A stretch of 64,000 nt of DNA from Streptomyces angustmyceticus. Lineage in GTDB: Bacteria; Actinomycetota; Actinomycetes; Streptomycetales; Streptomycetaceae. A program made the translations under genes and the position numbers. Location of the stretch: NCBI RefSeq assembly GCF_019933235.1, contig NZ_CP082945.1, positions 4,308,501 through 4,372,500 of the forward strand, in the 5' to 3' direction. Of the stretch, positions 33,775-42,100 are shown one piece after another (position 1 is the first letter of the stretch; each line of letters starts with the position of its first letter). The notes beneath the pieces are model-generated. The model searched no databases, was not told the DNA's origin, and saw only the letters and a program-made list of their open reading frames with translations.

Positions 33775-35910
33775 ATGTCCATTTCCACTGAGCAGTCCGT
33801 CATGCCCGCACTCGACGAGCAGACGGTCCCCGAGGTGACGGCGGCCGACGAGGCGCCCGAGACCGACACCGTCACCTTCGCCGACCTCGGACTGCCCGAG
33901 GGCGTCGTCCGCAAGCTCGCGCAGAACGGTGTCACCACCCCCTTCCCGATCCAGGCCGCGACCATCCCGGACGCGCTGGCCGGCAAGGACATCCTCGGCC
34001 GCGGCCGCACCGGCTCCGGCAAGACCCTCTCCTTCGGTCTGCCGACCCTGGCCCGCCTCGCCGACGGCCGCACCGAGAAGAAGAAGCCGCGCGCGGTCAT
34101 CCTCACCCCGACCCGTGAGCTCGCGATGCAGGTCGCGGACGCCCTCCAGCCCTACGGCGACGTGCTCGGCCTCAAGATGAAGGTCGTCTGCGGCGGTACG
34201 TCCATGGGCAACCAGATCTACGCCCTGGAGCGCGGCGTCGACATCCTCGTCGCCACCCCCGGCCGCCTGCGCGACATCATCAACCGCGGCGCCTGCTCCC
34301 TGGAGGACGTCCAGGTCGCGGTCCTCGACGAGGCCGACCAGATGTCCGACCTGGGCTTCCTGCCCGAGGTCACCGAGCTGCTCGACCAGGTGCCGTCCGG
34401 CGGTCAGCGGATGCTGTTCTCCGCCACGATGGAGAACGAGATCGGCACGCTGGTCAAGCGTTACCTGACCAACCCGGTCAGCCACGAGGTCGACAGCGCC
34501 CAGGGCAACGTCACCACCATGACCCACCACGTCCTGGTCGTGAAGCCGAAGGACAAGGCGCCGGTCACCGCCGCCATCGCCGCCCGCAAGGGCCGCACCA
34601 TCATCTTCGTCCGCACCCAGCTGGGCGCCGACCGCATCGCCGAGCAGCTCGTCGAGTCCGGCGTGAAGGCCGACGCGCTGCACGGCGGCATGACGCAGGG
34701 CGCGCGCACCCGGGTGCTCGCGGACTTCAAGGACGGCTACGTCAACGCGCTGGTCGCCACCGACGTCGCCGCCCGCGGCATCCACGTCGACGGCATCGAC
34801 CTGGTCCTGAACGTCGACCCCGCCGGTGACCACAAGGACTACCTGCACCGCTCGGGCCGCACCGCCCGCGCCGGCCAGTCCGGCACCGTCGTCTCGCTGT
34901 CGCTGCCGCACCAGCGCCGGCAGATCTTCCGGCTGATGGAGGACGCGGGCGTGGACGCCTCGCGCCACATCGTCGGCGGCTCCGGTGCCTTCGACGAGGA
35001 CGTCGCCCGGATCACCGGTGCGCGCTCGCTCACCGAGGTCCAGGCCGACGGCGCCAACAACTCCGCCAAGCAGGCCGAGCGTGAGGTGGCCGAGCTGACC
35101 CGCGAGCTGGAGCGTCTGCAGCGCCGCGCCACCGAGCTGCGCGAGGAGGCCGACCGGCTGACCGCCCGCGCCGCCCGTGAGCGCGGCGAGGACCCGGCCG
35201 AGGCGCTGGCCGCCGCGGCCGAGACCGCCGAGGCCGAGGCCGCCGCCGAGGCCGCCGCGCCGGCCCAGGCCGCCGACGAGCGCCGCGACGACCGGGGCAA
35301 CTTCGAGCGCCGCGACCGCCGTGACGACCGTTCCGGTGGCCGGTCGTTCGACCGTGACCGTCGTGACGACCGTGGTGGTCGTTCCTTCGACCGTCGTGAC
35401 GACCGTTCGGGCGGCGGTTTCAACCGTGACCGCCGCGATGACCGTTCCGGTGGTGGCTTCAACCGCGACCGCCGTGACGACCGTTCCGGTGGCCGGTCGT
35501 TCGACCGTGACCGTCGTGACGACCGTGGTGGTCGTTCCTTCGACCGTCGTGACGACCGTTCGGGCGGCGGTTTCAACCGTGACCGCCGTGACGACCGTTC
35601 CGGTGGTGGCTTCAACCGCGACCGCCGTGACGACCGCCCCGGTGGTGGCTTCAACCGCGACCGCGGCGACCGTCCGAACCGCCCGTTCAACCGTGACGAC
35701 CGCTCCGGCGGCCGTTCCTCCGGTGGCTACCGCTCCGGCGGCGGCGACCGCCCGTTCAACCGTGACGACCGCTCCGGCGGCCGTCCCCCGCACGGCGGCC
35801 ACCGCTCCGGCGGCGACCGTCCGTACGGCCGCCGGGACGACCACCGCGGCGCCACGACCGGCTCCTTCGGCCGCCGTGACGACAAGCCGCGCTGGAAGCG
35901 CAACGGCTGA
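33775..35910 (+). CDS. DEAD-box ATP-dependent RNA helicase with RG/D-repeat tail
   Basis: 711 residues. The N-terminal 40 residues are acidic. Helicase core: Q motif TPFPIQAATIPDALAGKD, Walker A GRGRTGSGKTLSFG, PTRELAMQV, TPGRLRD, DEAD in VLDEADQMSDLGF, FSATM, and in domain 2 RGIHVDGIDLVLN and HRSGRTARAG. After an Ala/Glu-rich coiled coil, about 210 C-terminal residues are repeats of RRDDRSGG and GGFNRD, a disordered RNA-binding tail of the kind that promotes condensates. The tail contains a tandem 153-bp duplication. Such helicases help RNA decay and ribosome assembly in the cold. It stands alone before tRNA-Lys. Confidence 0.93.
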   Translation: MSISTEQSVMPALDEQTVPEVTAADEAPETDTVTFADLGLPEGVVRKLAQNGVTTPFPIQAATIPDALAGKDILGRGRTGSGKTLSFGLPTLARLADGRTEKKKPRAVILTPTRELAMQVADALQPYGDVLGLKMKVVCGGTSMGNQIYALERGVDILVATPGRLRDIINRGACSLEDVQVAVLDEADQMSDLGFLPEVTELLDQVPSGGQRMLFSATMENEIGTLVKRYLTNPVSHEVDSAQGNVTTMTHHVLVVKPKDKAPVTAAIAARKGRTIIFVRTQLGADRIAEQLVESGVKADALHGGMTQGARTRVLADFKDGYVNALVATDVAARGIHVDGIDLVLNVDPAGDHKDYLHRSGRTARAGQSGTVVSLSLPHQRRQIFRLMEDAGVDASRHIVGGSGAFDEDVARITGARSLTEVQADGANNSAKQAEREVAELTRELERLQRRATELREEADRLTARAARERGEDPAEALAAAAETAEAEAAAEAAAPAQAADERRDDRGNFERRDRRDDRSGGRSFDRDRRDDRGGRSFDRRDDRSGGGFNRDRRDDRSGGGFNRDRRDDRSGGRSFDRDRRDDRGGRSFDRRDDRSGGGFNRDRRDDRSGGGFNRDRRDDRPGGGFNRDRGDRPNRPFNRDDRSGGRSSGGYRSGGGDRPFNRDDRSGGRPPHGGHRSGGDRPYGRRDDHRGATTGSFGRRDDKPRWKRNG
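35331..35636 (+). repeat. Tandem 153-bp duplication inside the helicase tail
   Basis: 35331-35483 and 35484-35636 are nearly identical copies of a 51-codon unit encoding SGGRSFDRDRRDDRGGRSFD and onward. The copies differ at very few bases, so the duplication is recent or kept alike by gene conversion. Copy number probably varies between strains. Confidence 0.85.
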
Positions 35911-36087
35911 TCGCACCCGCTGACCGCGGGGCCCGTACGCACGCAAGTGCCGTACGGGCCCTGCGTGTTGAGGTGTGGAAAGGGTGCCGCGGCCGGCCCG
36001 CCGGAGGGCTCCTCGGGGTCCCGCCGGGCAGCTTGATCCTTAATGCCTTCGGGCTGGGGCACTCGCTCGGGCTATGCTGCTCGGTGC

Positions 36088-36163
36088 GGGCCATTAGCTC
36101 AATTGGCAGAGCAGTGGACTTTTAATCCATTGGTTCAGGGTTCGAGCCCCTGATGGCCCACCA
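36088..36163 (+). tRNA. tRNA-Lys(TTT) with encoded CCA
   Basis: Rightward 73-base cloverleaf (36088-36160): acceptor GGGCCAT/ATGGCCC, anticodon loop CTTTTAA with TTT, T-loop TTCGAGC and discriminator A, followed by an encoded CCA (36161-36163). It is the only tRNA here with CCA in the gene. A 17-bp hairpin follows about 40 bases downstream. Confidence 0.96.
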
Positions 36164-36203
36164 GAAGCGGACGGGAGAACCGTCCGGCCCGCACAGCGTC
36201 GCC

Positions 36204-36239
36204 CCGGGGGCCCGGACCGTACACGGTCCGGGCCCCCGG
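36204..36239 (+). terminator. Terminator of tRNA-Lys
   Basis: CCGGGGGCCCGGACCGT (36204-36220) and its exact complement at 36223-36239 form a 17-bp stem with a two-base gap, so the real loop must open a few pairs. GTTTCCC follows. The stretch from here to 36446 contains no gene. Confidence 0.85.
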
Positions 36240-36446
36240 CGTTTCCCGGTGTCCCCGGCCGTCTCCGGGCGGGCGGACGCCAAGTGTCCCCGCCCGGAGC
36301 GATCTTGTGGCGCCGGCCGGCCGCGTGACCCGTCCGGCCCCCGGCGATTCGCCGCCCGGCGCCGCAGCGGAAACCCTGGGTACGTCGACGCGGCCGCCAC
36401 CACGGTGCTCGTACGGACGGGCGGGAGCGGGAAGAGGCCGGTGCGG

Positions 36447-37589
36447 ATGCTCCAGGACGAAGCGCCCCCCAGGGACGACGGGGAGCGGCAGGCGCGCCAC
36501 GGCGGGACGGTCACGTCCGGCCGCCGGCTGGTGCGCCTGCTGCCCGCCCTCCTGATCGCCGGCGGCCTCGCCTTCGGCATCGCCACGCCGGCCGCCTACA
36601 CCGCCGCCCCCTTCTTCTGCGCCGCCCCGCTGACCGCCGCGGCGCTCTCCTCCCTGCGCGCCACCGCACTGGCGGCCCTGGCCGCCGTGCTCGGCGAGAT
36701 CTGGGCCGTCACCTACCGCGGCGCCCTGGAGGGCGGGCGCGCGTCGCTGGCGGAGAGCGCCATGGTCGTGGTGGTCGCCCTGCTGGCCCTCGGCATCAAC
36801 CGGCTGGTCCGCCGGAGCGACGCCCACCTGGCGTCCGCACGGGACATCTCCGAGGCCGCCCAGCGCGCCGTCCTGCCCTTGCCGCCCCCGCAGCTCGCCG
36901 GGCTCGCCGTCGCCGCCCGCTACGTGGGCGCACGGGCCGACGCCCGGATCGGCGGCGACCTCTACGCCGTGCAGGACACCCCGCACGGCGTACGGCTGAT
37001 CGTCGGCGATGTCCGGGGCAAGGGCCTGGAGGCGGTGGAGGCCGCGGTGGTCGTCGTCGGCGCCTTCCGCGAGGCGGCGGAGCAGGAGACGACGCTGGAG
37101 GCGGTGGCGGGGCGGCTGGAGCGGGCGCTGCAACGGGAGGGCGGGCGGCGGGCCGGGCTGGACCAGTTCGAGGGGTTCACCACCGCCGTGCTCGCCGAGA
37201 TCCCCGCCAACGGGCAGTCCGTGCTGCGGATCCTCAACCGCGGGCACCCCTCCCCGCTGCTGCTCACCCCGGACGGCGGGCTGCGCGAACTGGTGCCCCA
37301 GGCGCCGGCGCTGCCCCTGGGGATGGGCGAGGTGGCGAGCTGGCCGGACCGCTCGGACGAGACGTTCTTCCCGGCCGGCGCCCAGCTGCTGTGCTTCACC
37401 GACGGCGTGACCGAGGCCAGGGACCTGCGGGGCCGCTTCTACCACCCGCCGAGCAGGCTGCGCGGCCGCCGCTTCCCGGGCCCGGACGCCCTCCTGGACA
37501 CCCTCGTCGAGGACGTCGCACGGCATACGGGAGGCGCACCGGCCGACGACATGGCGCTGCTGGCGGTGCAGCGGCCCATGGGGGTGTAG
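36447..37589 (+). CDS. Membrane PP2C (SpoIIE/RsbU-type) serine phosphatase
   Basis: 380 residues from ATG 36447, with GGAAGAGG nine bases upstream; GTG 36441 is possible. A short cytoplasmic N-terminus is followed by three or four transmembrane helices (LLPALLIAGGLAFGIATPAA; CAAPLTAAALSSLRATALAA; SAMVVVVALLALGINRL). A linker helix (ARDISEAAQRAVLPLPPPQL) leads to the SpoIIE domain with metal aspartates in RIGGDLYAV, LIVGDVRGKGLEAVE, CFTDGVTEARD and PADDMALLAV. All core acidic residues are present. Such proteins dephosphorylate anti-sigma antagonists. The membrane part may sense the envelope. Partner not encoded nearby. Confidence 0.9.
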   Translation: MLQDEAPPRDDGERQARHGGTVTSGRRLVRLLPALLIAGGLAFGIATPAAYTAAPFFCAAPLTAAALSSLRATALAALAAVLGEIWAVTYRGALEGGRASLAESAMVVVVALLALGINRLVRRSDAHLASARDISEAAQRAVLPLPPPQLAGLAVAARYVGARADARIGGDLYAVQDTPHGVRLIVGDVRGKGLEAVEAAVVVVGAFREAAEQETTLEAVAGRLERALQREGGRRAGLDQFEGFTTAVLAEIPANGQSVLRILNRGHPSPLLLTPDGGLRELVPQAPALPLGMGEVASWPDRSDETFFPAGAQLLCFTDGVTEARDLRGRFYHPPSRLRGRRFPGPDALLDTLVEDVARHTGGAPADDMALLAVQRPMGV

Positions 37590-37677
37590 GTGGGGCCCAT
37601 GGGGTGTGGGGTGTAGGGGAGGGGCGGCGGGGCGTCCGAGGTCCGGGAGAGGGCGTGCGGGGGGCGTACGGGCGGTC

Positions 37678-38910
37678 TCAGGCGTCTGCCGCGCTCTCCG
37701 TCCCCGTCCCCGTCCCCGTCCCCGTCCCCGGCTCCGTCCCCGTCCCCGGCTCCGTCCCCGGCTCCGGTGCCGACGCCGGCAGCCGGTGCAGGAGTTCGCC
37801 GTGCGGGCCGGTGAGGGCGACCGGGCGCTCGTCGAGGGCGAGGGTCAGCAGCGGGGTGTCCCGGGGGTGCGGTGCGCGAGGGGCCGGGGCGGTGAGCCAG
37901 GGCGTGAGGGTGTGGTGCTCCTGGGAGATCCAGTGGCCGCCGCCGGGCCGGCCGCGCAGCAGCGACCGGACGAGATGCGCGAACTCCTCGCGGCGGGCGG
38001 GCGACAGGCCGGACAGCACCTCGCTGTGGAAGACGACCAGGGTCGCCCCGGGCGGCGCCTCGGCGGCGAGTGACGGCAGTTCGTGGAGCAGGTCGCCGCG
38101 CACCATCCGCGGCCGCGGCACCGGCCGTACCGCCTCGACGGCCGCGGCCAGCCGGGCGGCCCGCGCCCCGTCGCCCGGCCAGACGAGCGCCTGCAGCCAG
38201 CGCAGATCGTCGGCGTCGGCGACCGGGTCGAGCGGGTCGAGGTCGATACCGGCCCGCCAGGCGATCCGGGGCAGCCGGCCGGGCACGGGCAGCGCGTCGG
38301 CCGCCCCTCCCGTACGGCACTCCAGCACCAGCGGGCTCTCCGGCGGCCCCACCTCGGCCAGGAGGGCGCCGCCTCGGGGAGCGTCCTCCCGGGGGCCGCC
38401 CCGGTTCCCGCCGTCCACGTCGCCGTCGTAGCGGTAGCGGTAGCGCTCGGGATACAGGCACAGCCCCGCCGACGCGCCGACCTCCAGCAGGGCCAGCGGC
38501 TGCGGCAGGCGGGCGAGCAGCGGCAGCAGGGTCGCGCAGCGGGCCGGCTCGTCGGACCGGGCGGTGCGCTGCATGATCACGGCGCGCACCTCGTCCCAGT
38601 GCCGGACCGTCCACTCGCGCCAGCGGCCGTACGCCACGTCGCCGCGCGGCCCCAGCTCGGCGTGCGGGCCGTCGAGGTAGCGGACGGCGGCGAGCAGGAG
38701 GTCGGGCTGCTGGCCGGCACCGGCCGGCAGCGACCCCGACAGCAGATCGCAGAGCTCGGGGTCCTGGCCGATCCGGGCGCTCAGCTCCTCGTGCGCCGCG
38801 GACCGCCCGCGCGCCCGACGCCAGGAGAACTCCCGGTACCGCTCCGCCACTCCCCAGGTGCCGGCGGCAGCCCTCGCGACGTTCCCGGTGTTCCCGACGT
38901 TGACGACCAT
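37678..38910 (-). CDS. DUF2332 family protein
   Basis: 410 residues. It matches the DUF2332 family, with a distorted methyltransferase-like core: helical N-terminus (AERYREFSWRRARGRSAAHE), LALLEVGASAGLCLYPERY, IDLDPLDPVADADDLRWLQA and VVFHSEVLSGLSPARR. The EVGASAG segment resembles an AdoMet glycine loop but no function is proven. A GT/EP repeat tail (PGTEPGTGTEPGTGTG) is encoded by a CCCCGT hexamer repeat and is probably dispensable. Cytoplasmic, monocistronic, convergent with the PP2C gene. Confidence 0.85.
   Translation of the reverse strand: MVVNVGNTGNVARAAAGTWGVAERYREFSWRRARGRSAAHEELSARIGQDPELCDLLSGSLPAGAGQQPDLLLAAVRYLDGPHAELGPRGDVAYGRWREWTVRHWDEVRAVIMQRTARSDEPARCATLLPLLARLPQPLALLEVGASAGLCLYPERYRYRYDGDVDGGNRGGPREDAPRGGALLAEVGPPESPLVLECRTGGAADALPVPGRLPRIAWRAGIDLDPLDPVADADDLRWLQALVWPGDGARAARLAAAVEAVRPVPRPRMVRGDLLHELPSLAAEAPPGATLVVFHSEVLSGLSPARREEFAHLVRSLLRGRPGGGHWISQEHHTLTPWLTAPAPRAPHPRDTPLLTLALDERPVALTGPHGELLHRLPASAPEPGTEPGTGTEPGTGTGTGTGTESAADA
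37698..37770. repeat. CCCCGT hexamer microsatellite in the DUF2332 3' end
   Basis: The + strand carries TCCCCG/CCCCGT units in tandem, interrupted by GGCTCCG spacers. It encodes the Gly-Thr-rich tail on the minus strand. Six-base units keep the frame, so length can vary without frameshift. Confidence 0.8.
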
Positions 38911-39159
38911 GATCCGACGTTACTGCTCTCACGTTCCGTAACCGAGGGGCACCCCTCCGCATAACAACTGACGCACAATCAACGCGAGATCGTTTAGCGT
39001 CGCGCGGTCGACTCGCCCGGTTTGCCGCCGTCCCGGCCGAAAAAGTCCATGCCACGGCTCGTGCGCGGCCGCTAAGGAATCGTGGGAAGGCTTGGAATTC
39101 GGCTGCGATCTCTATTACTGTCCGATAACGCAGCGCGGTCGTCCCAGCCGTCGCCAGAG

Positions 39160-39336
39160 GCGGCACCGTGCGCCGACGCCGAATCCCGCATGCGCTTTTC
39201 ACGCACCTCCAGCACCTCGAACTGCACCAGGGAACCGGGGAACCACTTCCTTGGGGTGAATCGGACGCTCTCCGCCAGCGGGCGCCCGTAGGAGACCTTC
39301 CTGCTCCGAACCCGTCAGCTAACCCGGTAGGCGAGA
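39160..39336 (+). ncRNA. c-di-AMP riboswitch (ydaO/yuaA class)
   Basis: The leader of the downstream M23 gene has the strongly conserved ydaO landmarks: GGGAACCGGGGAACCAC, GGGGTGAATC and, at the 3' end, CCGAACCCGTCAGCTAACCC followed by GGTAGGCG. In Streptomyces this class is known before cell-wall hydrolase genes such as resuscitation-promoting factors, where c-di-AMP turns expression off. Exact 5' boundary uncertain; the rest of 38911-39160 shows only promoter sequence. Confidence 0.9.
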
Positions 39337-39359
39337 AGGAAGGAAAGGAGAGCGCCTCC

Positions 39360-40472
39360 GTGGCGTCCAACAGTCCTGCCCCCGAGGGTCCGTCCGCCTA
39401 CGAGCTCGACGACCGGGGTGCCTTCCCCGGCCCCGGCGGGGCGGAGGGCGGCAACGACGGGCCGTGGGAGGAGTGGAATCCCACCGAGGATTCCGTCCGT
39501 CCGGTCCGCGGCAAGCACCGGGTGGCCAAGCAGCGCGGCGGCGGACTCAGCCGCGGCGGCACGGTCCTGGGCGTCGGCGTCATCGCCGCGGTCGGGGCCG
39601 GCGGCATGGCGTCGGCCGAGGGCCGTCCGCCGGTGCCGATCTCGATGCCCGACGTCGGCGGGATGGCCGACGACCTCGCCGGCACACTGCCGGACGCCGC
39701 GTCCCTCCCCGGCGTCGGCGACCTCATATCGGACACGGACTCCGACTCCGCGGCGGCCGGGGACGCCGGCACGGACGCGTCGGCCGCCGGGCCTCTCACC
39801 CGGGCCGCCCGCACGGGCTCCGGCGCGGACGCCGGCGAGGCGCTGCGCAGCCGCATCCTCCAGCAGGCCGACGCGCAGAAGGACGCCGCCGACCAGGAGG
39901 CCCGCGAGTCCGCCGAACACGCCGCCCTCAAGGCCGCCGAGAAGGACGCCGCCGCCCACCAGAAGTCGGCCGAGAAGGCCGCCGCAGCCAAGAAGGCGGC
40001 CGAGATGGAGGCCAAGCGCGAGGCCGAGGAAGCCGCCCGGAAGAAGGCGGAGGCCGCCCGCCTCGCCGAGCTGGCGAAGAACTTCATGGCCCCCGTCTCG
40101 TCGTTCACCCTCACCGCGAGCTTCGGCCAGGCCGGCGACCGCTGGGCCGCGGACCACACCGGACAGGACTTCGCCGCACCGACCGGCACTCCCGTCAAGG
40201 CCGTGCACTCCGGCACCATCACCCAGGCCGGCTGGGCCGGCTCGTACGGCTACCGCATCGTGCTCACGCTCGACGACGGCACCGAGCTCTGGTTCTGCCA
40301 CCTGTCCTCGATGGTGAAGACGTCCGGCAAGGTCGGCACGGGCGATGTCATCGGCCGCGTCGGCGCCACCGGCAACGTCACCGGGCCGCACCTCCACCTG
40401 GAGGTGCGCCCCGGCGCCGGCGACCCGATCGACCCCATGCCCTGGCTGCGCGACCACGGCATCAACGTGTGA
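39360..40472 (+). CDS. Secreted or anchored M23 endopeptidase with coiled coil
   Basis: 370 residues from GTG 39360, with AAAGGAG about nine bases upstream and the riboswitch before it. A hydrophilic N-terminus of about 65 residues precedes a hydrophobic signal or anchor (GGTVLGVGVIAAVGAGGMAS). A variable region and a long Ala/Lys/Glu coiled coil (DAADQEARESAEHAALKAAE and onward) follow, then the M23 domain: HTGQDFAAPTGTPVKAV with the first zinc ligands and GPHLHLEVRPG with the HxH. It should cleave peptidoglycan cross-links outside the membrane, with expression tied to c-di-AMP. Confidence 0.92.
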   Translation: MASNSPAPEGPSAYELDDRGAFPGPGGAEGGNDGPWEEWNPTEDSVRPVRGKHRVAKQRGGGLSRGGTVLGVGVIAAVGAGGMASAEGRPPVPISMPDVGGMADDLAGTLPDAASLPGVGDLISDTDSDSAAAGDAGTDASAAGPLTRAARTGSGADAGEALRSRILQQADAQKDAADQEARESAEHAALKAAEKDAAAHQKSAEKAAAAKKAAEMEAKREAEEAARKKAEAARLAELAKNFMAPVSSFTLTASFGQAGDRWAADHTGQDFAAPTGTPVKAVHSGTITQAGWAGSYGYRIVLTLDDGTELWFCHLSSMVKTSGKVGTGDVIGRVGATGNVTGPHLHLEVRPGAGDPIDPMPWLRDHGINV

Positions 40473-40546
40473 ACGCCTGACGGGAGTTGACGCCGGGGGC
40501 GAGAGCGGAGGGAATAAATCCGCTGCCCCCGGCGCTGCCGCCACGC

Positions 40547-41503
40547 ATGACCGCGACACACACTCCGCACAGCCGCCGGGCCCTCGGCTCGCTCTCCGTC
40601 TCCCCGCTGTCCCTCGGCGGCAACGTCTTCGGCTGGACGGCCGACGAAGCCGAGTCCTTCGCCGTGCTCGACGCCTACACGGCCGGCGGCGGCAACTTCG
40701 TCGACACCGCCGACGTCTACTCGGCCTGGGTCCCCGGCAACAAGGGCGGCGAGTCCGAGACGGTCCTCGGCAACTGGATGGCCGCCCGCGGCAATCGCTC
40801 CGAGGTCGTCATCGCCACGAAGGTCGGCGCCCACCCGGACCTCAAGGGCCTGTCCGCCGCCACCATCAAGTCCGCGGTCGACCTCTCCCTCGCCCGTCTG
40901 CGCACCGACTACATCGACCTCTACTACACCCACTACGACGACGAGTCGGTCGAGGTCGGGGAGTTCCTCACCGCCCTCGACGACCTCGTCCGGGCCGGCA
41001 AGGTCCGCGAGATCGCGGCGTCCAACATCTCGGCGAAGCGCCTGGAGGAGTCACTGGACTTCTCCGCCCGCGAGGGCCTGGCCCGCTATGTCGCCCTCCA
41101 GCCGCACTACAACCTGGTCTCCCGCGACACCTACGAGGGCGAACTCGCCGACGTCGCCGCCCGCCACGGCGTCGCCGCCGTCCCGTACTACGCCCTCGCC
41201 TCCGGCTTCCTGACCGGCAAGTACCGCCCGGACACGCCCACCGACAGCGCCCGCTCCGGCGCGGCCGCCAAGCACCTGGCCACCGACCGCGGCCTCCGCG
41301 TCCTGCAGGCCCTCGACACCGTCGCCACCACCCACCAGGTCGAACCCGCCACCGTCGCCCTCGCCTGGCTCGCCGCCCAGCCCACCGTCGCGGCCCCCAT
41401 CGCCAGCGCCCGCACCGTGGCCCAGCTCCCGGCCCTCCTCGCCATGACCGACCTGACCCTCAGCGACGCCGAACTGACCATCCTCACGGAGGCGTCGGCC
41501 TGA
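40547..41503 (+). CDS. Aldo/keto reductase
   Basis: 318 residues. TIM-barrel AKR motifs: VDTADVYSAW with the catalytic Asp and Tyr, VVIATKVG with the lysine, YIDLYYTHYDDE with the histidine, IAASNISAKRL, and the NADPH-binding IASARTVAQLPALL near the end. It reduces a carbonyl compound with NADPH; the natural substrate is not predictable. The ribosome-binding site is weak (GGAGGGAATAAATCC is further upstream). The gene begins 75 bases after the M23 gene and may be partly co-transcribed. Confidence 0.93.
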   Translation: MTATHTPHSRRALGSLSVSPLSLGGNVFGWTADEAESFAVLDAYTAGGGNFVDTADVYSAWVPGNKGGESETVLGNWMAARGNRSEVVIATKVGAHPDLKGLSAATIKSAVDLSLARLRTDYIDLYYTHYDDESVEVGEFLTALDDLVRAGKVREIAASNISAKRLEESLDFSAREGLARYVALQPHYNLVSRDTYEGELADVAARHGVAAVPYYALASGFLTGKYRPDTPTDSARSGAAAKHLATDRGLRVLQALDTVATTHQVEPATVALAWLAAQPTVAAPIASARTVAQLPALLAMTDLTLSDAELTILTEASA

Positions 41504-41577
41504 ACCACGAGACAGGTGAGGGGCGTGGCCTCGCCGGCCCGCCCCTCCCCTCTTCGTATCTGCTCTCCGCCCCCGCC

Positions 41578-41880
41578 CTACTTCCGGCGATCCACCGCCA
41601 CCCACGAGGCGAGCGCCATCCCACCCGCCACCGCGCACACCGAGGGCCACGCCCCGATCTTCCCGGCCAACGGATGCGACCCGGCAAACGCCACCACATA
41701 CGCCCCACCCAGCGCCCCCGCCGTCGCGTTCCCCGCCTTCCGCCGCCACTCCCTGGCCGCCACCACCCCGGCCACAGCCAGCACCACCCCACCGACCGGC
41801 CGCTTCTTGGTCCAGCGGGCGGTGGCGTAGCCGCCTAGGAGGCCGGTGGCGGCCACCGCCGCCGTGGGAATCCCCGCCAT
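41578..41880 (-). CDS. Small hypothetical membrane protein
   Basis: 100 residues from ATG 41880, with AGAAGGG eight bases upstream. Three hydrophobic stretches are separated by short basic loops (TAAVAATGLLGGYATARWTK; RPVGGVVLAVAGVVAAREWR; WPSVCAVAGGMALASWVAVD). No motif or family recognised. Its promoter region and a conspicuous divergent spacer lie before the convergent PrsW gene. Membrane location inferred. Confidence 0.7.
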   Translation of the reverse strand: MAGIPTAAVAATGLLGGYATARWTKKRPVGGVVLAVAGVVAAREWRRKAGNATAGALGGAYVVAFAGSHPLAGKIGAWPSVCAVAGGMALASWVAVDRRK

Positions 41881-42100
41881 CACACTCACCCTTCTCCGCA
41901 CTTCTGCGCCCTTCCGAGAACGAACAGGACACATCTCTTCTTTCCGACCCTACGCCGCACCGTCGGCACGCCGGACGCGGGTGCCGACGGTGCGGTGGAC
42001 TCGCGGAGCGCAGCGACGAGTTGAGCCCACGAGTGCGCCCCCCGTCAGGCCGGTAGCGCCTCGAGCAGGCAGGGTCCGTGCCCGGCGTCGTCGGCGGGTC

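Noticed and set aside
32659..35946. Leftward open frame of 1095 codons opposite the DEAD-box helicase
   Set aside because: Its Thr/Val repeats are the mirror of the helicase RG/D tail; no start signal and no domain.
36153..36446. Upstream extension of the PP2C gene start
   Set aside because: The long frame begins inside tRNA-Lys and crosses its terminator; ATG 36447 with GGAAGAGG is far better.
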